From Vibrio hepatarius (lineage in GTDB: Bacteria > Pseudomonadota > Gammaproteobacteria > Enterobacterales > Vibrionaceae), in NCBI RefSeq assembly GCF_001274785.1, contig NZ_LHPI01000001.1, positions 620,001 to 684,000 of the forward strand: a DNA stretch of 64,000 nt, read 5' to 3'. This document shows, piece after piece, positions 17,470-26,852 of the stretch. Within the stretch, counting starts at the first letter, position 1; each line of letters begins with the position of its first letter. Under the pieces are notes generated by a model. That model searched no databases. It was not told where the DNA came from and worked only from the letters and a program-made list of their open reading frames with translations. A program made the position numbers and the translations under genes.

Positions 17470-18204
17470 ATGTTTAAGAACAAAGTTTGTATCGTTACCG
17501 GAGCAGCGCAAGGAATTGGTAAAGCTGTGGTTGAGCGATTTGCCAATCAGGGTGCAACAGCCGTGTATGCGCTCGACATGAACCAACATGCCTTAGCGAT
17601 TGCTTTTCCACCATCGGAAGTCATTAAGACGGTTACGATTAATATATGTGACCGCGTCACAATTCAGGCGTTAATCGAAGAGATCAAAGCGGTACACGGC
17701 CGAGTTGATGTGCTGGTTAACAATGCAGGGATTACCCGAGACGCCCTCATCGACAAGATGACAGAGCAAGATTGGGATATGGTCATCGATGTAAACCTTA
17801 AGGGCGTGTTTAATCTTACTCAAGCTGTTGCGCCATTGATGATGGAGAACAACAGCGGTTCAATCGTTACCATGTCTTCCGTTGTCGGCACAGACGGCAA
17901 TATCGGCCAGACCAACTACGCGGCAACAAAAGGTGGTGTTATTGCCATGACTAAAAGTTGGGCGAAGGAGTTTGCTCGCAAAGGTGCTCAGGTGAGGGCA
18001 AACTGCGTCGCGCCAGGTTTTGTCGAAACACCAATGACGGCGGATCTACCAGAAAAAGTACTGGCGATGATGAAAGACAAAACGCCGTTAGGACGTATGG
18101 GAACCACTGATGATATTGCGAATGGAGTGGAATTTCTTGCCAGCGATAAGTCGAGCTTTATCACCGGACAAGTGCTGAAAATTGACGGTGGGTTGGTGTT
18201 GTAA
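17470..18204 (+). CDS. 3-hydroxyacyl-CoA dehydrogenase / acetoacetyl-CoA reductase (SDR, FabG/PhaB-like)
   Basis: A 244-residue classical SDR: TGAAQGIG (10-17), NNAG (84-87), catalytic Ser137, Tyr150 and Lys154. The closest remembered relatives are FabG and PhaB. Between a CoA-transferase and a thiolase, the likely reaction is oxidation of a 3-hydroxyacyl-CoA to the 3-ketoacyl-CoA, or the reverse. No phaC or phasin gene is seen nearby, which argues against polyhydroxybutyrate synthesis at this locus. Confidence 0.85.
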   Translation: MFKNKVCIVTGAAQGIGKAVVERFANQGATAVYALDMNQHALAIAFPPSEVIKTVTINICDRVTIQALIEEIKAVHGRVDVLVNNAGITRDALIDKMTEQDWDMVIDVNLKGVFNLTQAVAPLMMENNSGSIVTMSSVVGTDGNIGQTNYAATKGGVIAMTKSWAKEFARKGAQVRANCVAPGFVETPMTADLPEKVLAMMKDKTPLGRMGTTDDIANGVEFLASDKSSFITGQVLKIDGGLVL

Positions 18205-18205
18205 G

Positions 18206-19420
18206 ATGAGCGAAAAAGTTTATGTAGTCGCAGCAAAGCGCACCGCGATTGGCACGTTTATGGGGAGCTTATCGTCAATGAAAACGGTTGAACTCGGCAG
18301 CATTGCTATCAAGGCGGCGCTGGAGCAAGCACGGGTAAACCCTAAATTGGTCGATGAAGTCATCGCGGGTAATGTATTAAGTGCTGGTCAAGGACAAGGT
18401 GTTGGTAGGCAAGCCGCGGTTCATGCGGGTATTCCGGTGGAGACACCCGCTTATACGCTCAATATGATCTGTGGCAGTGGGATGAAAGCGATACTAAATG
18501 GCGTGAATTCGATTAAAGCAGGAGAAGTCGATATTGTGGTTGCCGCTGGAATGGAAAGCATGAGCAACGCGCCGTTTGTGATGGATGGGGGTGTTCGTTC
18601 TGGCCACAGAATGGGTGACGTGTCGATAATAGACACCATGTTGAAAGATGGCCTGACCGACGCATTTGAAGACTACCATATGGGTATCACAGCGGAGAAC
18701 ATCGCTAAGCAGTTCGAAATCAGTCGTGAAGAACAAGATGCGTTTGCCGCAACCAGTCAGCAACGGGCAGAGCACGCGATCCAGGCTGGTCACTTCAAGC
18801 AAGAGATTGTTCCGGTTGAAGTCGCGACGCGTAAAGGCTCATACGTTGTAGATACTGACGAGCATCCTCGCTATGGCACTACTCAAGAAAGCTTGTCTAC
18901 CTTGCGCCCAGCGTTTGATAAACAAGGCACAGTCACCGCAGGTAATGCTTCTGGGATTAATGACGGTGCGTTTGCGTTAGTGCTAGTTAGCCAAGCGGCG
19001 CTAAAGGCGCATGCGCTAACGCCACTGGCGGAAGTGGTTTCTATTGCACAAGCGGGCGTAGATCCGAGTGTGATGGGATTAGGGCCAGTACCAGCCGTCA
19101 CTCAGGCGTTGAATAAAGCCCAGTTACGCTTATCTGACATTAAACGCCTTGAGCTCAACGAAGCATTTGCCGCTCAGGCGATTGGTGTGATGAAAGGATT
19201 GTCGAGTCAGCACAACGTCGACTATTCATGGTTTGCCGACAAAACCAACGTCAATGGCGGCGCGATTGCGCTTGGTCACCCGATAGGGGCGTCTGGGGGA
19301 AGAATCGTCACGTCATTGATTTATGAGATGGTTCGCTCAGAATCGAATTTAGGATTAGCTTCGCTCTGCATTGGCGGTGGAATGGGAACCGCGATTATCC
19401 TCTCCATCGCCAATAACTAA
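18206..19420 (+). CDS. atoB: acetyl-CoA C-acetyltransferase (thiolase)
   Basis: A 404-residue thiolase. The ATG at 18206 sits one base after the SDR stop, and the [13 protein letters not shown] start fits the family; a longer frame from 18182 is unlikely. Catalytic Cys89 (MICGSGMKA), His358 (GHPIGASGG) and Cys388 (CIGGGMG) are all present. Cleaves acetoacetyl-CoA to two acetyl-CoA in the catabolic direction. Last gene of the operon. Confidence 0.92.
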   Translation: MSEKVYVVAAKRTAIGTFMGSLSSMKTVELGSIAIKAALEQARVNPKLVDEVIAGNVLSAGQGQGVGRQAAVHAGIPVETPAYTLNMICGSGMKAILNGVNSIKAGEVDIVVAAGMESMSNAPFVMDGGVRSGHRMGDVSIIDTMLKDGLTDAFEDYHMGITAENIAKQFEISREEQDAFAATSQQRAEHAIQAGHFKQEIVPVEVATRKGSYVVDTDEHPRYGTTQESLSTLRPAFDKQGTVTAGNASGINDGAFALVLVSQAALKAHALTPLAEVVSIAQAGVDPSVMGLGPVPAVTQALNKAQLRLSDIKRLELNEAFAAQAIGVMKGLSSQHNVDYSWFADKTNVNGGAIALGHPIGASGGRIVTSLIYEMVRSESNLGLASLCIGGGMGTAIILSIANN

Positions 19421-19446
19421 TCATTATGGCTTCGCGCGTTGCCTGT

Positions 19447-20088
19447 TTAGGTAAGGCTGGCAAGGCGCGCGGCAAATCCCATAAAGAGCAACCCTAACAG
19501 GCCATTGCCCAACTTGGCTAACATTTGATTGTTTTTGAACAACTGAGTAAGCGAGGTACCAACGAATATCAACGCACTGAGATAGATAATGCTAAAGATC
19601 TCTAAGATGGTGGCGAGGATCAAATATGAAATCCAAGTGTGTTCGTAGGTGTAGTCGATAAACTGAATAAAGAACGATACGTAAAACAGGATCGCTTTCG
19701 GGTTGGTTAAGCTCAGGGTTAGGGCTTTAGCGAAGACGTTTTCAACTTTTTGCGGGCGAGCAACACCAGATTCATCCATTGCATGTTTAGACCAGTACTG
19801 ATGGATGATTTTAAGGCCGAGATACAGCAAATAAGCCGCACCTAAATAACGGATAATAGTAAATAAAACCGGAGAGGTTTGGATAAGCGAAGCGACTCCA
19901 AGATAAGAGAGCAGAATTAAGATCGCATCACCGACTAACACGCCCATCGCAGCCTTGTAGCCAGTTTTCACACCCAGCGAAGAGCCCGACTTAAGCACAT
20001 AGATAGAGTTTGGTCCCGGAGCGATGATAATCATCAAAAGCCCAACCAAATACGTCCAAATATTGATAACGCCAAACGCTTCTAACAT
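19447..20088 (-). CDS. leuE: leucine efflux protein (LysE/RhtB family)
   Basis: A 213-residue membrane exporter with about six segments. The sequence is close to E. coli LeuE throughout: NIWTYLVGLL at the start, APGPNSIYVLK, ALTLSLTNPKAILFYVSFFI and GFAARLASL at the end. By family it exports leucine and analogues. It is convergent with the thiolase gene; no dedicated regulator adjoins it. Confidence 0.9.
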   Translation of the reverse strand: MLEAFGVINIWTYLVGLLMIIIAPGPNSIYVLKSGSSLGVKTGYKAAMGVLVGDAILILLSYLGVASLIQTSPVLFTIIRYLGAAYLLYLGLKIIHQYWSKHAMDESGVARPQKVENVFAKALTLSLTNPKAILFYVSFFIQFIDYTYEHTWISYLILATILEIFSIIYLSALIFVGTSLTQLFKNNQMLAKLGNGLLGLLFMGFAARLASLT

Positions 20089-20198
20089 GCGGTCCCTCGC
20101 AAAAACTCAATTGCCAATGAAAGAGATATAACGCAAAGCGTGATTAAAGTCTATTGAAGAGTTGGTGATTATTCAGACAGTAAATAATTCGAGAAACA

Positions 20199-20220
20199 AA
20201 AGCCGGACACTGCCGGCTTT
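20199..20220 (-). terminator. intrinsic terminator of the PhoD-like gene
   Basis: Perfect stem AAAGCCGG / CCGGCTTT with a short loop, 13 bp past the stop of the PhoD-like gene. T-rich on both strands, so it may also stop transcription entering from the leuE side. Confidence 0.85.
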
Positions 20221-20232
20221 TTTTGATCAAAT

Positions 20233-21714
20233 CTACTGAATCGGGAAAGCAGGAGTGTCGTCATTTTCCGTGCGCCAGTTAACCCACAGTTTGCCGTCCG
20301 TCCCTTCAAGCAGCGTCGCAAAATTGCGCGCGCGGATGTATTTGTCTGAGCCATACGGGCGCAACATATCCGCAGCCACTTGATTGTTCTCATCCAGATA
20401 TTCGGTGCGGTCATTGGTGATAGCGCAAACGCCTAGCCACTGCATATAGCTTGGTGCAGGGTGGACAATGGCGGAAGAAATGACCTGATGGACCGAACGT
20501 TGCTGCTTATCTCTAGAGTCGCGAATCACACCAAGTGCGCCAACATGTACGTCACCAGATAGAATAACGGTGCGGCGTTTGCTTGATTGTGAGTAATCGA
20601 GCAAGCGCATGATGAGTCGCGAGCGTTCGCCTTCGTGCTCTTTCGCGCGCCAATGATCTTTTAAATCGTCAGTCAGTTCTTCTTCCCATGGCGTGGTGTC
20701 TAAGGTGTTTTCGGCAAATGAGAAATCTCGGTAAACCACAGGAACTGCGCTCAATACGAGTAGGTTATCGCTTTCGAGGTTTTTGAGATACTCGATAACC
20801 AAGTCCCACTGATTTTTGCTCATGACTTGTTTAAGCGTACGTTGTGCACGATTGTCCAAGACGAGGATATCGTAACCGTGGAATTTCAATGCGCTGGCAA
20901 AGTGGTCACGGACAGAGTGGCTGGTTTGTAATAGTGAACGGTTTTGTGGACCGCGAATCTGCAACAGCTCAAAGTGTTTACGCGCTGCGCTGAAAATCGC
21001 TTTGTAAACGTCACAGCTTTGGATGTCGTCAGGATAGCTGCCCCAGCCGTCAATAATATCGTGGTCGTCCCACATCATTACCGACGGAATAGACGCAAGC
21101 ATCGACGCCATTGGTTCTTTGTTCCAACGGTCGACATACAGTTTGCTGTAAAAGCGGTCGAGTTGGGCGACCATTTTTCTGCTCGCTGGACGTTTTACTT
21201 TGACCTCGCGATCTCTCTCATTCCATGCTTTTAGTGTGTCGACTTCGGTCCAAATCGCATCGGCGTAAACTTGGTCTCCGCCCATTAATAGCAAAGAGAA
21301 CGGTTCTTGTTGGTGCTCTTTCGCCATCTCAGACCATAAGCGGTATGGCTTTTCAGTGGTGTTCATTATTTTTAGGTCTGAAAAACCGTTACACGAGGCA
21401 TAGGCAAACTTTGGTTTCTCTTGTGGACCAGGAACGTAGAAAGACCATTCGCGATTGCCGCGCTTGTCCAACAACTCTTCGCCATCTTGCTGTAGAGCAT
21501 AAGTGATGGTTTCTGCGCCATGGCCTTCGATATTGAGTTCCATACGCCAAACTTTACCATCATTGATTTCGCCGATAAGGGTCGCAGGCACAGGAGAATG
21601 TTGAGGGTAACTGACGCTGACAGAATTTGCGGTTTTAGACGTCACGACCACAACGGTGTAGTGGTGGTCGGATTCGAGCCCAAGTATTGGACCAAGTACC
21701 ATTTTCGTTTGCAT
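20233..21714 (-). CDS. PhoD-like metallophosphatase
   Basis: A 493-residue protein taken from the ATG at 21714, which has AAGGAAG upstream; a 31-residue longer frame is unlikely. Metal-ligand motifs of PhoD-like phosphatases are visible: YASCNG, MGGDQVYAD, MWDDHDIIDGWG and LSGDVHVG. No signal peptide or Tat motif is present at this start, unlike secreted PhoD, so it is probably a cytoplasmic relative acting on an unknown phosphodiester or phosphomonoester. Confidence 0.85.
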   Translation of the reverse strand: MQTKMVLGPILGLESDHHYTVVVVTSKTANSVSVSYPQHSPVPATLIGEINDGKVWRMELNIEGHGAETITYALQQDGEELLDKRGNREWSFYVPGPQEKPKFAYASCNGFSDLKIMNTTEKPYRLWSEMAKEHQQEPFSLLLMGGDQVYADAIWTEVDTLKAWNERDREVKVKRPASRKMVAQLDRFYSKLYVDRWNKEPMASMLASIPSVMMWDDHDIIDGWGSYPDDIQSCDVYKAIFSAARKHFELLQIRGPQNRSLLQTSHSVRDHFASALKFHGYDILVLDNRAQRTLKQVMSKNQWDLVIEYLKNLESDNLLVLSAVPVVYRDFSFAENTLDTTPWEEELTDDLKDHWRAKEHEGERSRLIMRLLDYSQSSKRRTVILSGDVHVGALGVIRDSRDKQQRSVHQVISSAIVHPAPSYMQWLGVCAITNDRTEYLDENNQVAADMLRPYGSDKYIRARNFATLLEGTDGKLWVNWRTENDDTPAFPIQ

Positions 21715-21907
21715 GCTCACTTCCTTGTCATTGTTGGTGTTGCTTGAACATGTGTAAGCACGAAAACCGATAGAAAACTCATTCATGCTCATCACGTTGT
21801 ATATCATCTCAGGCTTAATGGTTCAGTTCTGCGTCAATATGCAATTTTGTGAAAATGCGTGGGAATAGGATTGAGGCGATATAGTTAAGTGTTTGATAGG
21901 CAGTAAA

Positions 21908-21927
21908 AAGGGCACTGATGTGCCCTT
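21908..21927 (-). terminator. intrinsic terminator of the ABC exporter gene
   Basis: Stem AAGGGCAC / GTGCCCTT with a 4-nt loop, followed by TTTTT on the minus strand, 20 bp after the ABC exporter stop. Confidence 0.85.
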
Positions 21928-21948
21928 AAAGTTCAATGAGTCTTTAGA

Positions 21949-23772
21949 TTAACCTAAGAATCCACCAGTTTGGTGTTTCCACAACTGTGCATAAACACCG
22001 TTTTGTGAAAGCAGTTCTTGGTGTGAACCTTGTTCGATGATTTGCCCTTGATCCATAACAATCAAACGATCCATCGCTGCAATGGTTGATAAGCGGTGGG
22101 CGATAGCGATAACGGTTTTCCCTTCCATCAAAGCCTCAAGGTTTTCTTGAATCGCCGATTCCACTTCAGAATCGAGTGCAGACGTCGCTTCGTCCATAAT
22201 CAGTATCGGCGCATTTTTAAGTAACACGCGCGCGATAGCAACACGCTGACGCTGTCCACCAGAGAGTTTCACTCCGCGTTCACCCACTTCTACGTCGTAA
22301 TCTCGGTTACCTTGTTCATCTTTCAGCTCAGAGATAAATTCATGTGCGTGGGCTTGCTTGGCAGCATGGATAACCGCGTCCATGTCTGCATCAGGGTCAC
22401 CGTAGAGAATGTTCTCTTTAATAGAGCGGTGAAGCAGTGACGTATCTTGTGTGATCATGCCGATATGTTGACGCAACGATTCTTGCTCTACTTGCGATAT
22501 GTCTTGTCCATCAATGCAGATTTTGCCTTGGTTGACGTCATAGAAGCGTAGCAGCAGATTGACTAATGTAGACTTGCCTGCGCCAGAACGGCCAACGATG
22601 CCGACTTTTTCACCCGGTTTGATGTTGAGGTTCAACTGCTTAAATACCGCTTTTTCACCGCTGTAGTTAAAATCAACCTGGTTGAACTGGATAGCGCCTT
22701 GTGAAACCGAGAGTGATTTTGCATTCGGCACGTCTTTGACCTCGACATCGTTTGAAATGGTGTTCATTCCATCCACAACGGTACCGATGTTCTCGAATAG
22801 TGCGCTGACCTCCCACATGATCCACTTCGACATGCCTTGTACGCGCAGCGCAATACTGATCGCCACCGCAATCGCACCTATGGTGACCGCTTCATCTAAC
22901 CAAAGCGTAACGGACATCGCCGCAATGGAAAGCAGCAGCAGGTAGTTCAATGCATCCACGCTGAGCAACAGACAAGTGACCATTCTCATCTGTTTGTATA
23001 CGGTTTTAAGGAACAGTTTCATGCTGCTCTCTGCGTACTCAAGTTCGCGCTGAGAGTGGGCGAACAACTTAACCGTCGAAATGTTGGTGTACGAATCGAC
23101 AATTCGACCAGTCATCAGTGAACGTGCGTCTGCTTGTTCTGTCGCGACTTGTTTCATCTTTGGTATGAAGTAGAACTGGATTAGCACATAAACGCCAAGC
23201 CAAATGATGATTGGTAGCATCATCATGGTATCCGATTCACCCATCATCCAAATCATTGAAATGAAATAGACCGAGATATAAACCAACACGTCGACCAGTT
23301 TCATTACCGTTTCACGAACGGCGAGGGCACTTTGCATCACTTTTGTGGCAACACGGCCAGCAAAGTCACGCTGGAAGAAACCAACTGCTTGCTTAAGTAA
23401 GTAGCGATGAATCAACCAGCGAATCGACATTGGGTAATTTCCCAGCAAAGACTGATGCATGATCATCGAGTGAGTGATACCAAGCACTGGCATCACGACA
23501 ACAATGAGAAACAGCATGGTGTAAATCGTGCTGCTTTGGTCTTGCCAAAATGTCGCGCGATCTTGGTTACTGAGAATATCGACCAATTCTCCCATGTAAC
23601 GTAACAACGTCACTTCTGCAAAAGCAATCGAAGCACTTAATAGCGCCATAACGATCAGTGGGCGTTCAAATCCCTTTGTGTAGTGAAGACAAAAGCCCAA
23701 CAGGTTTTTAGGCGGCTTTTGTGTGTCGTTGTCGGGGAAGGGCTGAGTCAGCTTTTCGAACCAAGAAAACAT
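21949..23772 (-). CDS. ABC exporter, fused permease-ATPase
   Basis: A 607-residue half transporter, taken from the ATG at 23772 (MFSWFEKLTQ); a six-residue longer frame exists. It has six membrane segments (about 45-330), then an ATPase domain with Walker A GRSGAGKST, Q-loop MITQDTSLL, signature LSGGQRQR, Walker B LIMDEATSALD and the H-loop AIAHRLST. It works as a homodimer. It is divergent from the siderophore receptor with a Fur box in the 142-bp gap, so it may be iron-regulated and export or process a siderophore-related molecule. That role is inferred from position only. Confidence 0.88.
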   Translation of the reverse strand: MFSWFEKLTQPFPDNDTQKPPKNLLGFCLHYTKGFERPLIVMALLSASIAFAEVTLLRYMGELVDILSNQDRATFWQDQSSTIYTMLFLIVVVMPVLGITHSMIMHQSLLGNYPMSIRWLIHRYLLKQAVGFFQRDFAGRVATKVMQSALAVRETVMKLVDVLVYISVYFISMIWMMGESDTMMMLPIIIWLGVYVLIQFYFIPKMKQVATEQADARSLMTGRIVDSYTNISTVKLFAHSQRELEYAESSMKLFLKTVYKQMRMVTCLLLSVDALNYLLLLSIAAMSVTLWLDEAVTIGAIAVAISIALRVQGMSKWIMWEVSALFENIGTVVDGMNTISNDVEVKDVPNAKSLSVSQGAIQFNQVDFNYSGEKAVFKQLNLNIKPGEKVGIVGRSGAGKSTLVNLLLRFYDVNQGKICIDGQDISQVEQESLRQHIGMITQDTSLLHRSIKENILYGDPDADMDAVIHAAKQAHAHEFISELKDEQGNRDYDVEVGERGVKLSGGQRQRVAIARVLLKNAPILIMDEATSALDSEVESAIQENLEALMEGKTVIAIAHRLSTIAAMDRLIVMDQGQIIEQGSHQELLSQNGVYAQLWKHQTGGFLG

Positions 23773-23863
23773 AAGCGTACAAATCTGCATTTAATAAATA
23801 GGCGCACTTTGTACTACCAATTGACACAAAAGTCAGTAGATTGAGAGTAAATAATATGTATAA

Positions 23864-23878
23864 TACAAATCATTATCA
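23864..23878 (+). promoter_or_regulatory. Fur box overlapping the receptor promoter
   Basis: TACAAAT-C-ATTATCA matches the 7-1-7 Fur consensus (TGATAAT-N-ATTATCA) at 11 of 14 positions with a perfect right arm. A TATAAT at 23859-23864 overlaps its edge. It lies 36 bp before the receptor ATG and 91 bp before the divergent ABC exporter, so it could repress both. Confidence 0.75.
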
Positions 23879-23914
23879 TTTAAGCGTTTAAAAAACAACC
23901 ATAGAAGTTAGTTA

Positions 23915-26020
23915 ATGATTAAGAAAAATAAAATTGCTGCCGCTATCCGCCATGCACTTATCTTTGCAGTGGCGCCAACCTCGGCGTTGTTCACCCTAAC
24001 TGCCAATGCAGAAGAGGGCGTGACTGAGTTTGAATCTGTGACCGTAACCGCAGAAGCACTCAAAGTCGACACACCAACCAAAGAAACGCCTCGTTCGGTG
24101 TCTGTGATTAGCGAAGAAGACCTTCGTAAACGCGCTCCGCAAAAGCTCGATGAAGCCTTGCGTTATACCGCGGGTGTAACTGCGCAACCCTACGGCTCAG
24201 ACAACGATACGGATTGGTTCAAAGTCCGTGGATTTGATGCTGCCACTTACCTTGATGGCAATCGCCTGTTCCGAGACGGTTACTACACATGGTTAATTGA
24301 GCCGTACGGCTTACAAAGCGTTGAAGTATTAAAAGGCCCAGCAGGGATTCTGTTTGGTGAATCGGCTCCGGGTGGTGTCGTTAACGCGGTGCAGAAAAAG
24401 CCAACGTTTACTCCGCAAGGGGAAGTGCGTCTTGAGTTGGGCAACAACAACCATCAATCGATTGGTTTTGATATTGCTGACAACGCTAACGAAGATGGCA
24501 CTGTCCGTTATCGTCTCGTTGGTCTGGTAAAAAGCGCAGACGGTGAACTCAATGGCACTGAAAATGAGCGTTTGTACCTAGCGCCAAGCGTAGAAATTGA
24601 TGTATCTGAGAGAACCGTCCTAACGCTGTTAGCAACCTACTTACAAGATGACGGTATTCCGACCAACCCGTTCTTCCCAATGGCTGGTACGCTGACGGAT
24701 TCCAATTTCGGTAGCATTGACCCTGAGACCAATCTAGGTCAACCAGACTACGATGACTACCAACGTACACAAATCTCGGTCGGCTATAAGCTTGAACACG
24801 AATTAAATGACATTTGGACGCTAAACCAATCCTTCAACTACGGTTATAACAAGCTCAAGTTAAAAAGCTCGTATGCGTTCTTTAACAATAACCCGGCTGT
24901 CTCTCAGTTAGGGCAAGGGCTAGTTTATCGAGATGGCGATAACCAGAGTATTTCCCTAGATAACAACGGTGTGGCGAATTGGCAAAGCGATAACGCAGAA
25001 CATATGGTGCTAGTTGGTCTAGATCTGCAACACCATAAAACAGACGGCAAGGAGCAGGATAAGTACGACTTTGGCGTAATTAACCCAACCAATCCGGTTT
25101 ATGGCAACTTCAACCCGTTAGATCCGCAATACAACATTGACCGTGAAATTGCCAAGACTCAAGCAAGTGTTTATTCGCAATATCAGTTGAAACTGAATGA
25201 GAAATTTATTGCATCTTTAGGCGCACGCTACGACTGGGTGAAAACAGAGAACCAAGGTCAAGGAATGAAGTCGGCAACCGAGACCGTTGACCAAGACTTT
25301 GACCGTAGTGACAGTGAAGTGTCGCTAAGTGCAGGGGTGATGTACCTTGCTGATAACGGTCTCTCTCCATACGCAAGTTACTCAGAGTCGTTCGAGGTAG
25401 TGAGTACGATTGATGCTGCGACTAACGATATTTACAAGCCGCTTGATGGTCAGCAGTTTGAAGTGGGTGTTAAGTATGAACCAGCGTTTATTGACGGTTC
25501 GTTAAACGTTGCGTGGTTTGACATTACTCAGAAGAACGCGATGGTGACGTCTGGCACATCGACTGTCGCAACACAAACAGGTGAAATCAGCTCTCAAGGC
25601 GTAGAAGTCGAGGCGATGGTAAAACCGCTGGATGACGTAACACTCTTGGCAAGTTACACCTACATCGATGCCGAGACCGATCAAACAGGAGGAAAAGGGA
25701 CTAAACGTCCTGCTTTGATTCCTGAGCATCAGGCATCTGCTTGGGTCGATTACAACGCAAGAGCACTTATCGAGGGATTGAATATCGGAACGGGTGTTCG
25801 TTACGTTGGTGAGTCAAAAGACAATCCTAAGAGCACTAATGAAACCATTCCGAGCGTGACACTATGGGATGCGTCCATCGCGTACGACATTACGCCACAG
25901 TGGCAAGCTCAATTGAACGTGAACAACATCCTAGACAAGGAATACGTTTCAGGCTGTGACTACTGGTGCTACTTCGGTCAGTCTCGAAGCGTGATGCTTA
26001 ACGCGAACTACCGCTGGTAA
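23915..26020 (+). CDS. TonB-dependent siderophore receptor (FhuA-type)
   Basis: A 701-residue outer-membrane receptor with a signal peptide (cleavage after LTANA, about residue 32), a TonB box region (FESVTVTAEA), a plug domain (SVSVISEEDLRKRAP to about 170, with VLKGPAGILFGESAPGG), and a 22-strand barrel ending in Trp (LNANYRW), the usual C-terminal signature. FhuC, FhuD and FhuB follow on the same strand, which points to a ferric hydroxamate such as ferrichrome or ferrioxamine. The exact siderophore cannot be read from sequence. Preceded by a Fur box. Confidence 0.92.
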   Translation: MIKKNKIAAAIRHALIFAVAPTSALFTLTANAEEGVTEFESVTVTAEALKVDTPTKETPRSVSVISEEDLRKRAPQKLDEALRYTAGVTAQPYGSDNDTDWFKVRGFDAATYLDGNRLFRDGYYTWLIEPYGLQSVEVLKGPAGILFGESAPGGVVNAVQKKPTFTPQGEVRLELGNNNHQSIGFDIADNANEDGTVRYRLVGLVKSADGELNGTENERLYLAPSVEIDVSERTVLTLLATYLQDDGIPTNPFFPMAGTLTDSNFGSIDPETNLGQPDYDDYQRTQISVGYKLEHELNDIWTLNQSFNYGYNKLKLKSSYAFFNNNPAVSQLGQGLVYRDGDNQSISLDNNGVANWQSDNAEHMVLVGLDLQHHKTDGKEQDKYDFGVINPTNPVYGNFNPLDPQYNIDREIAKTQASVYSQYQLKLNEKFIASLGARYDWVKTENQGQGMKSATETVDQDFDRSDSEVSLSAGVMYLADNGLSPYASYSESFEVVSTIDAATNDIYKPLDGQQFEVGVKYEPAFIDGSLNVAWFDITQKNAMVTSGTSTVATQTGEISSQGVEVEAMVKPLDDVTLLASYTYIDAETDQTGGKGTKRPALIPEHQASAWVDYNARALIEGLNIGTGVRYVGESKDNPKSTNETIPSVTLWDASIAYDITPQWQAQLNVNNILDKEYVSGCDYWCYFGQSRSVMLNANYRW

Positions 26021-26027
26021 TCTTGAT

Positions 26028-26047
26028 GCCCCCTCCATTGAGGGGGC
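26028..26047 (+). other. intercistronic stem-loop between receptor and fhuC
   Basis: GCCCCCTC / GAGGGGGC, an 8-bp GC-rich perfect stem with a 4-nt loop, 7 bp after the receptor stop and 19 bp before fhuC. No T-run follows, so it probably protects the receptor mRNA or partly attenuates fhuCDB rather than ending transcription fully. Confidence 0.7.
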
Positions 26048-26066
26048 TTAGTATTTGTGAATCCCC

Positions 26067-26852
26067 ATGTTTCAATTATCCGATATAAAAATTATTCGCG
26101 ATGGAAGAGAAATCCTCGCGATAGATCATCTTGAGATCCCAACCTCAGAACTTACCGTTGTGCTTGGTCATAACGGCTCGGGAAAATCGACTTTGGTGAA
26201 TTTGCTTTCTGGGCAAGCCACACCAGATATGGGCTTGGTTCGTCTTAACCAACAAGACTTAAGTCAATACAAAACCAAAGATCTAGCTAAGCAAGTTGCG
26301 TATCTACCGCAAAAGCTGCCTTCATCTGCGGGGTTGACCGTAAAAGAGTTGGTTCGATTAGGTCGTTTTCCTTGGCGCGGAACATTAGGTCGATGGAAAA
26401 AAGAAGATGAGCAAATTATCCAGTCTGCGATGGAAAAAACTGGCGTGGAACGTTTCTCGAGCGCATTAGCCGATCAGCTTTCTGGTGGTGAGCGCCAACG
26501 CGCTTGGGTGTCGATGTTATTGGCTCAACAGTCGCCGATTTTGATTCTTGATGAGCCAACCTCTGCGCTCGATGTGCATCACCAGTTTCAGCTTATGGGC
26601 TTGTTGTCTGAGTTGAACCGCCAAGAAGGCGTGGGGATCATCGTGATTCTTCACGACATTAACCTGGCTCTTCGTTATGCAACGCATATTGTCGCGTTAA
26701 AGCAAGGTCAGGTCGCGTTTGAAGGTGGCGCTGAAATTCTGCTTGATGAAGCTCGTTTATCTGACTTGTATCAATCAAGCGTTAAGCTCATTGACCATCC
26801 AGAGCCAGCGTTGAGCGCAACCAGTCAAAAAGTGGCGGTGGTATGCGCGTAA
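26067..26852 (+). CDS. fhuC: ferric hydroxamate ABC transporter ATPase
   Basis: A 261-residue ATPase: Walker A GHNGSGKST, Q-loop YLPQ, signature LSGGERQRAW, Walker B LILDEPTSALD, and a switch His in ILHDINLA. Family resemblance is to FhuC/FecE. It overlaps fhuD by 10 bp. Powers siderophore import from the periplasm together with FhuD and FhuB. Confidence 0.92.
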   Translation: MFQLSDIKIIRDGREILAIDHLEIPTSELTVVLGHNGSGKSTLVNLLSGQATPDMGLVRLNQQDLSQYKTKDLAKQVAYLPQKLPSSAGLTVKELVRLGRFPWRGTLGRWKKEDEQIIQSAMEKTGVERFSSALADQLSGGERQRAWVSMLLAQQSPILILDEPTSALDVHHQFQLMGLLSELNRQEGVGIIVILHDINLALRYATHIVALKQGQVAFEGGAEILLDEARLSDLYQSSVKLIDHPEPALSATSQKVAVVCA

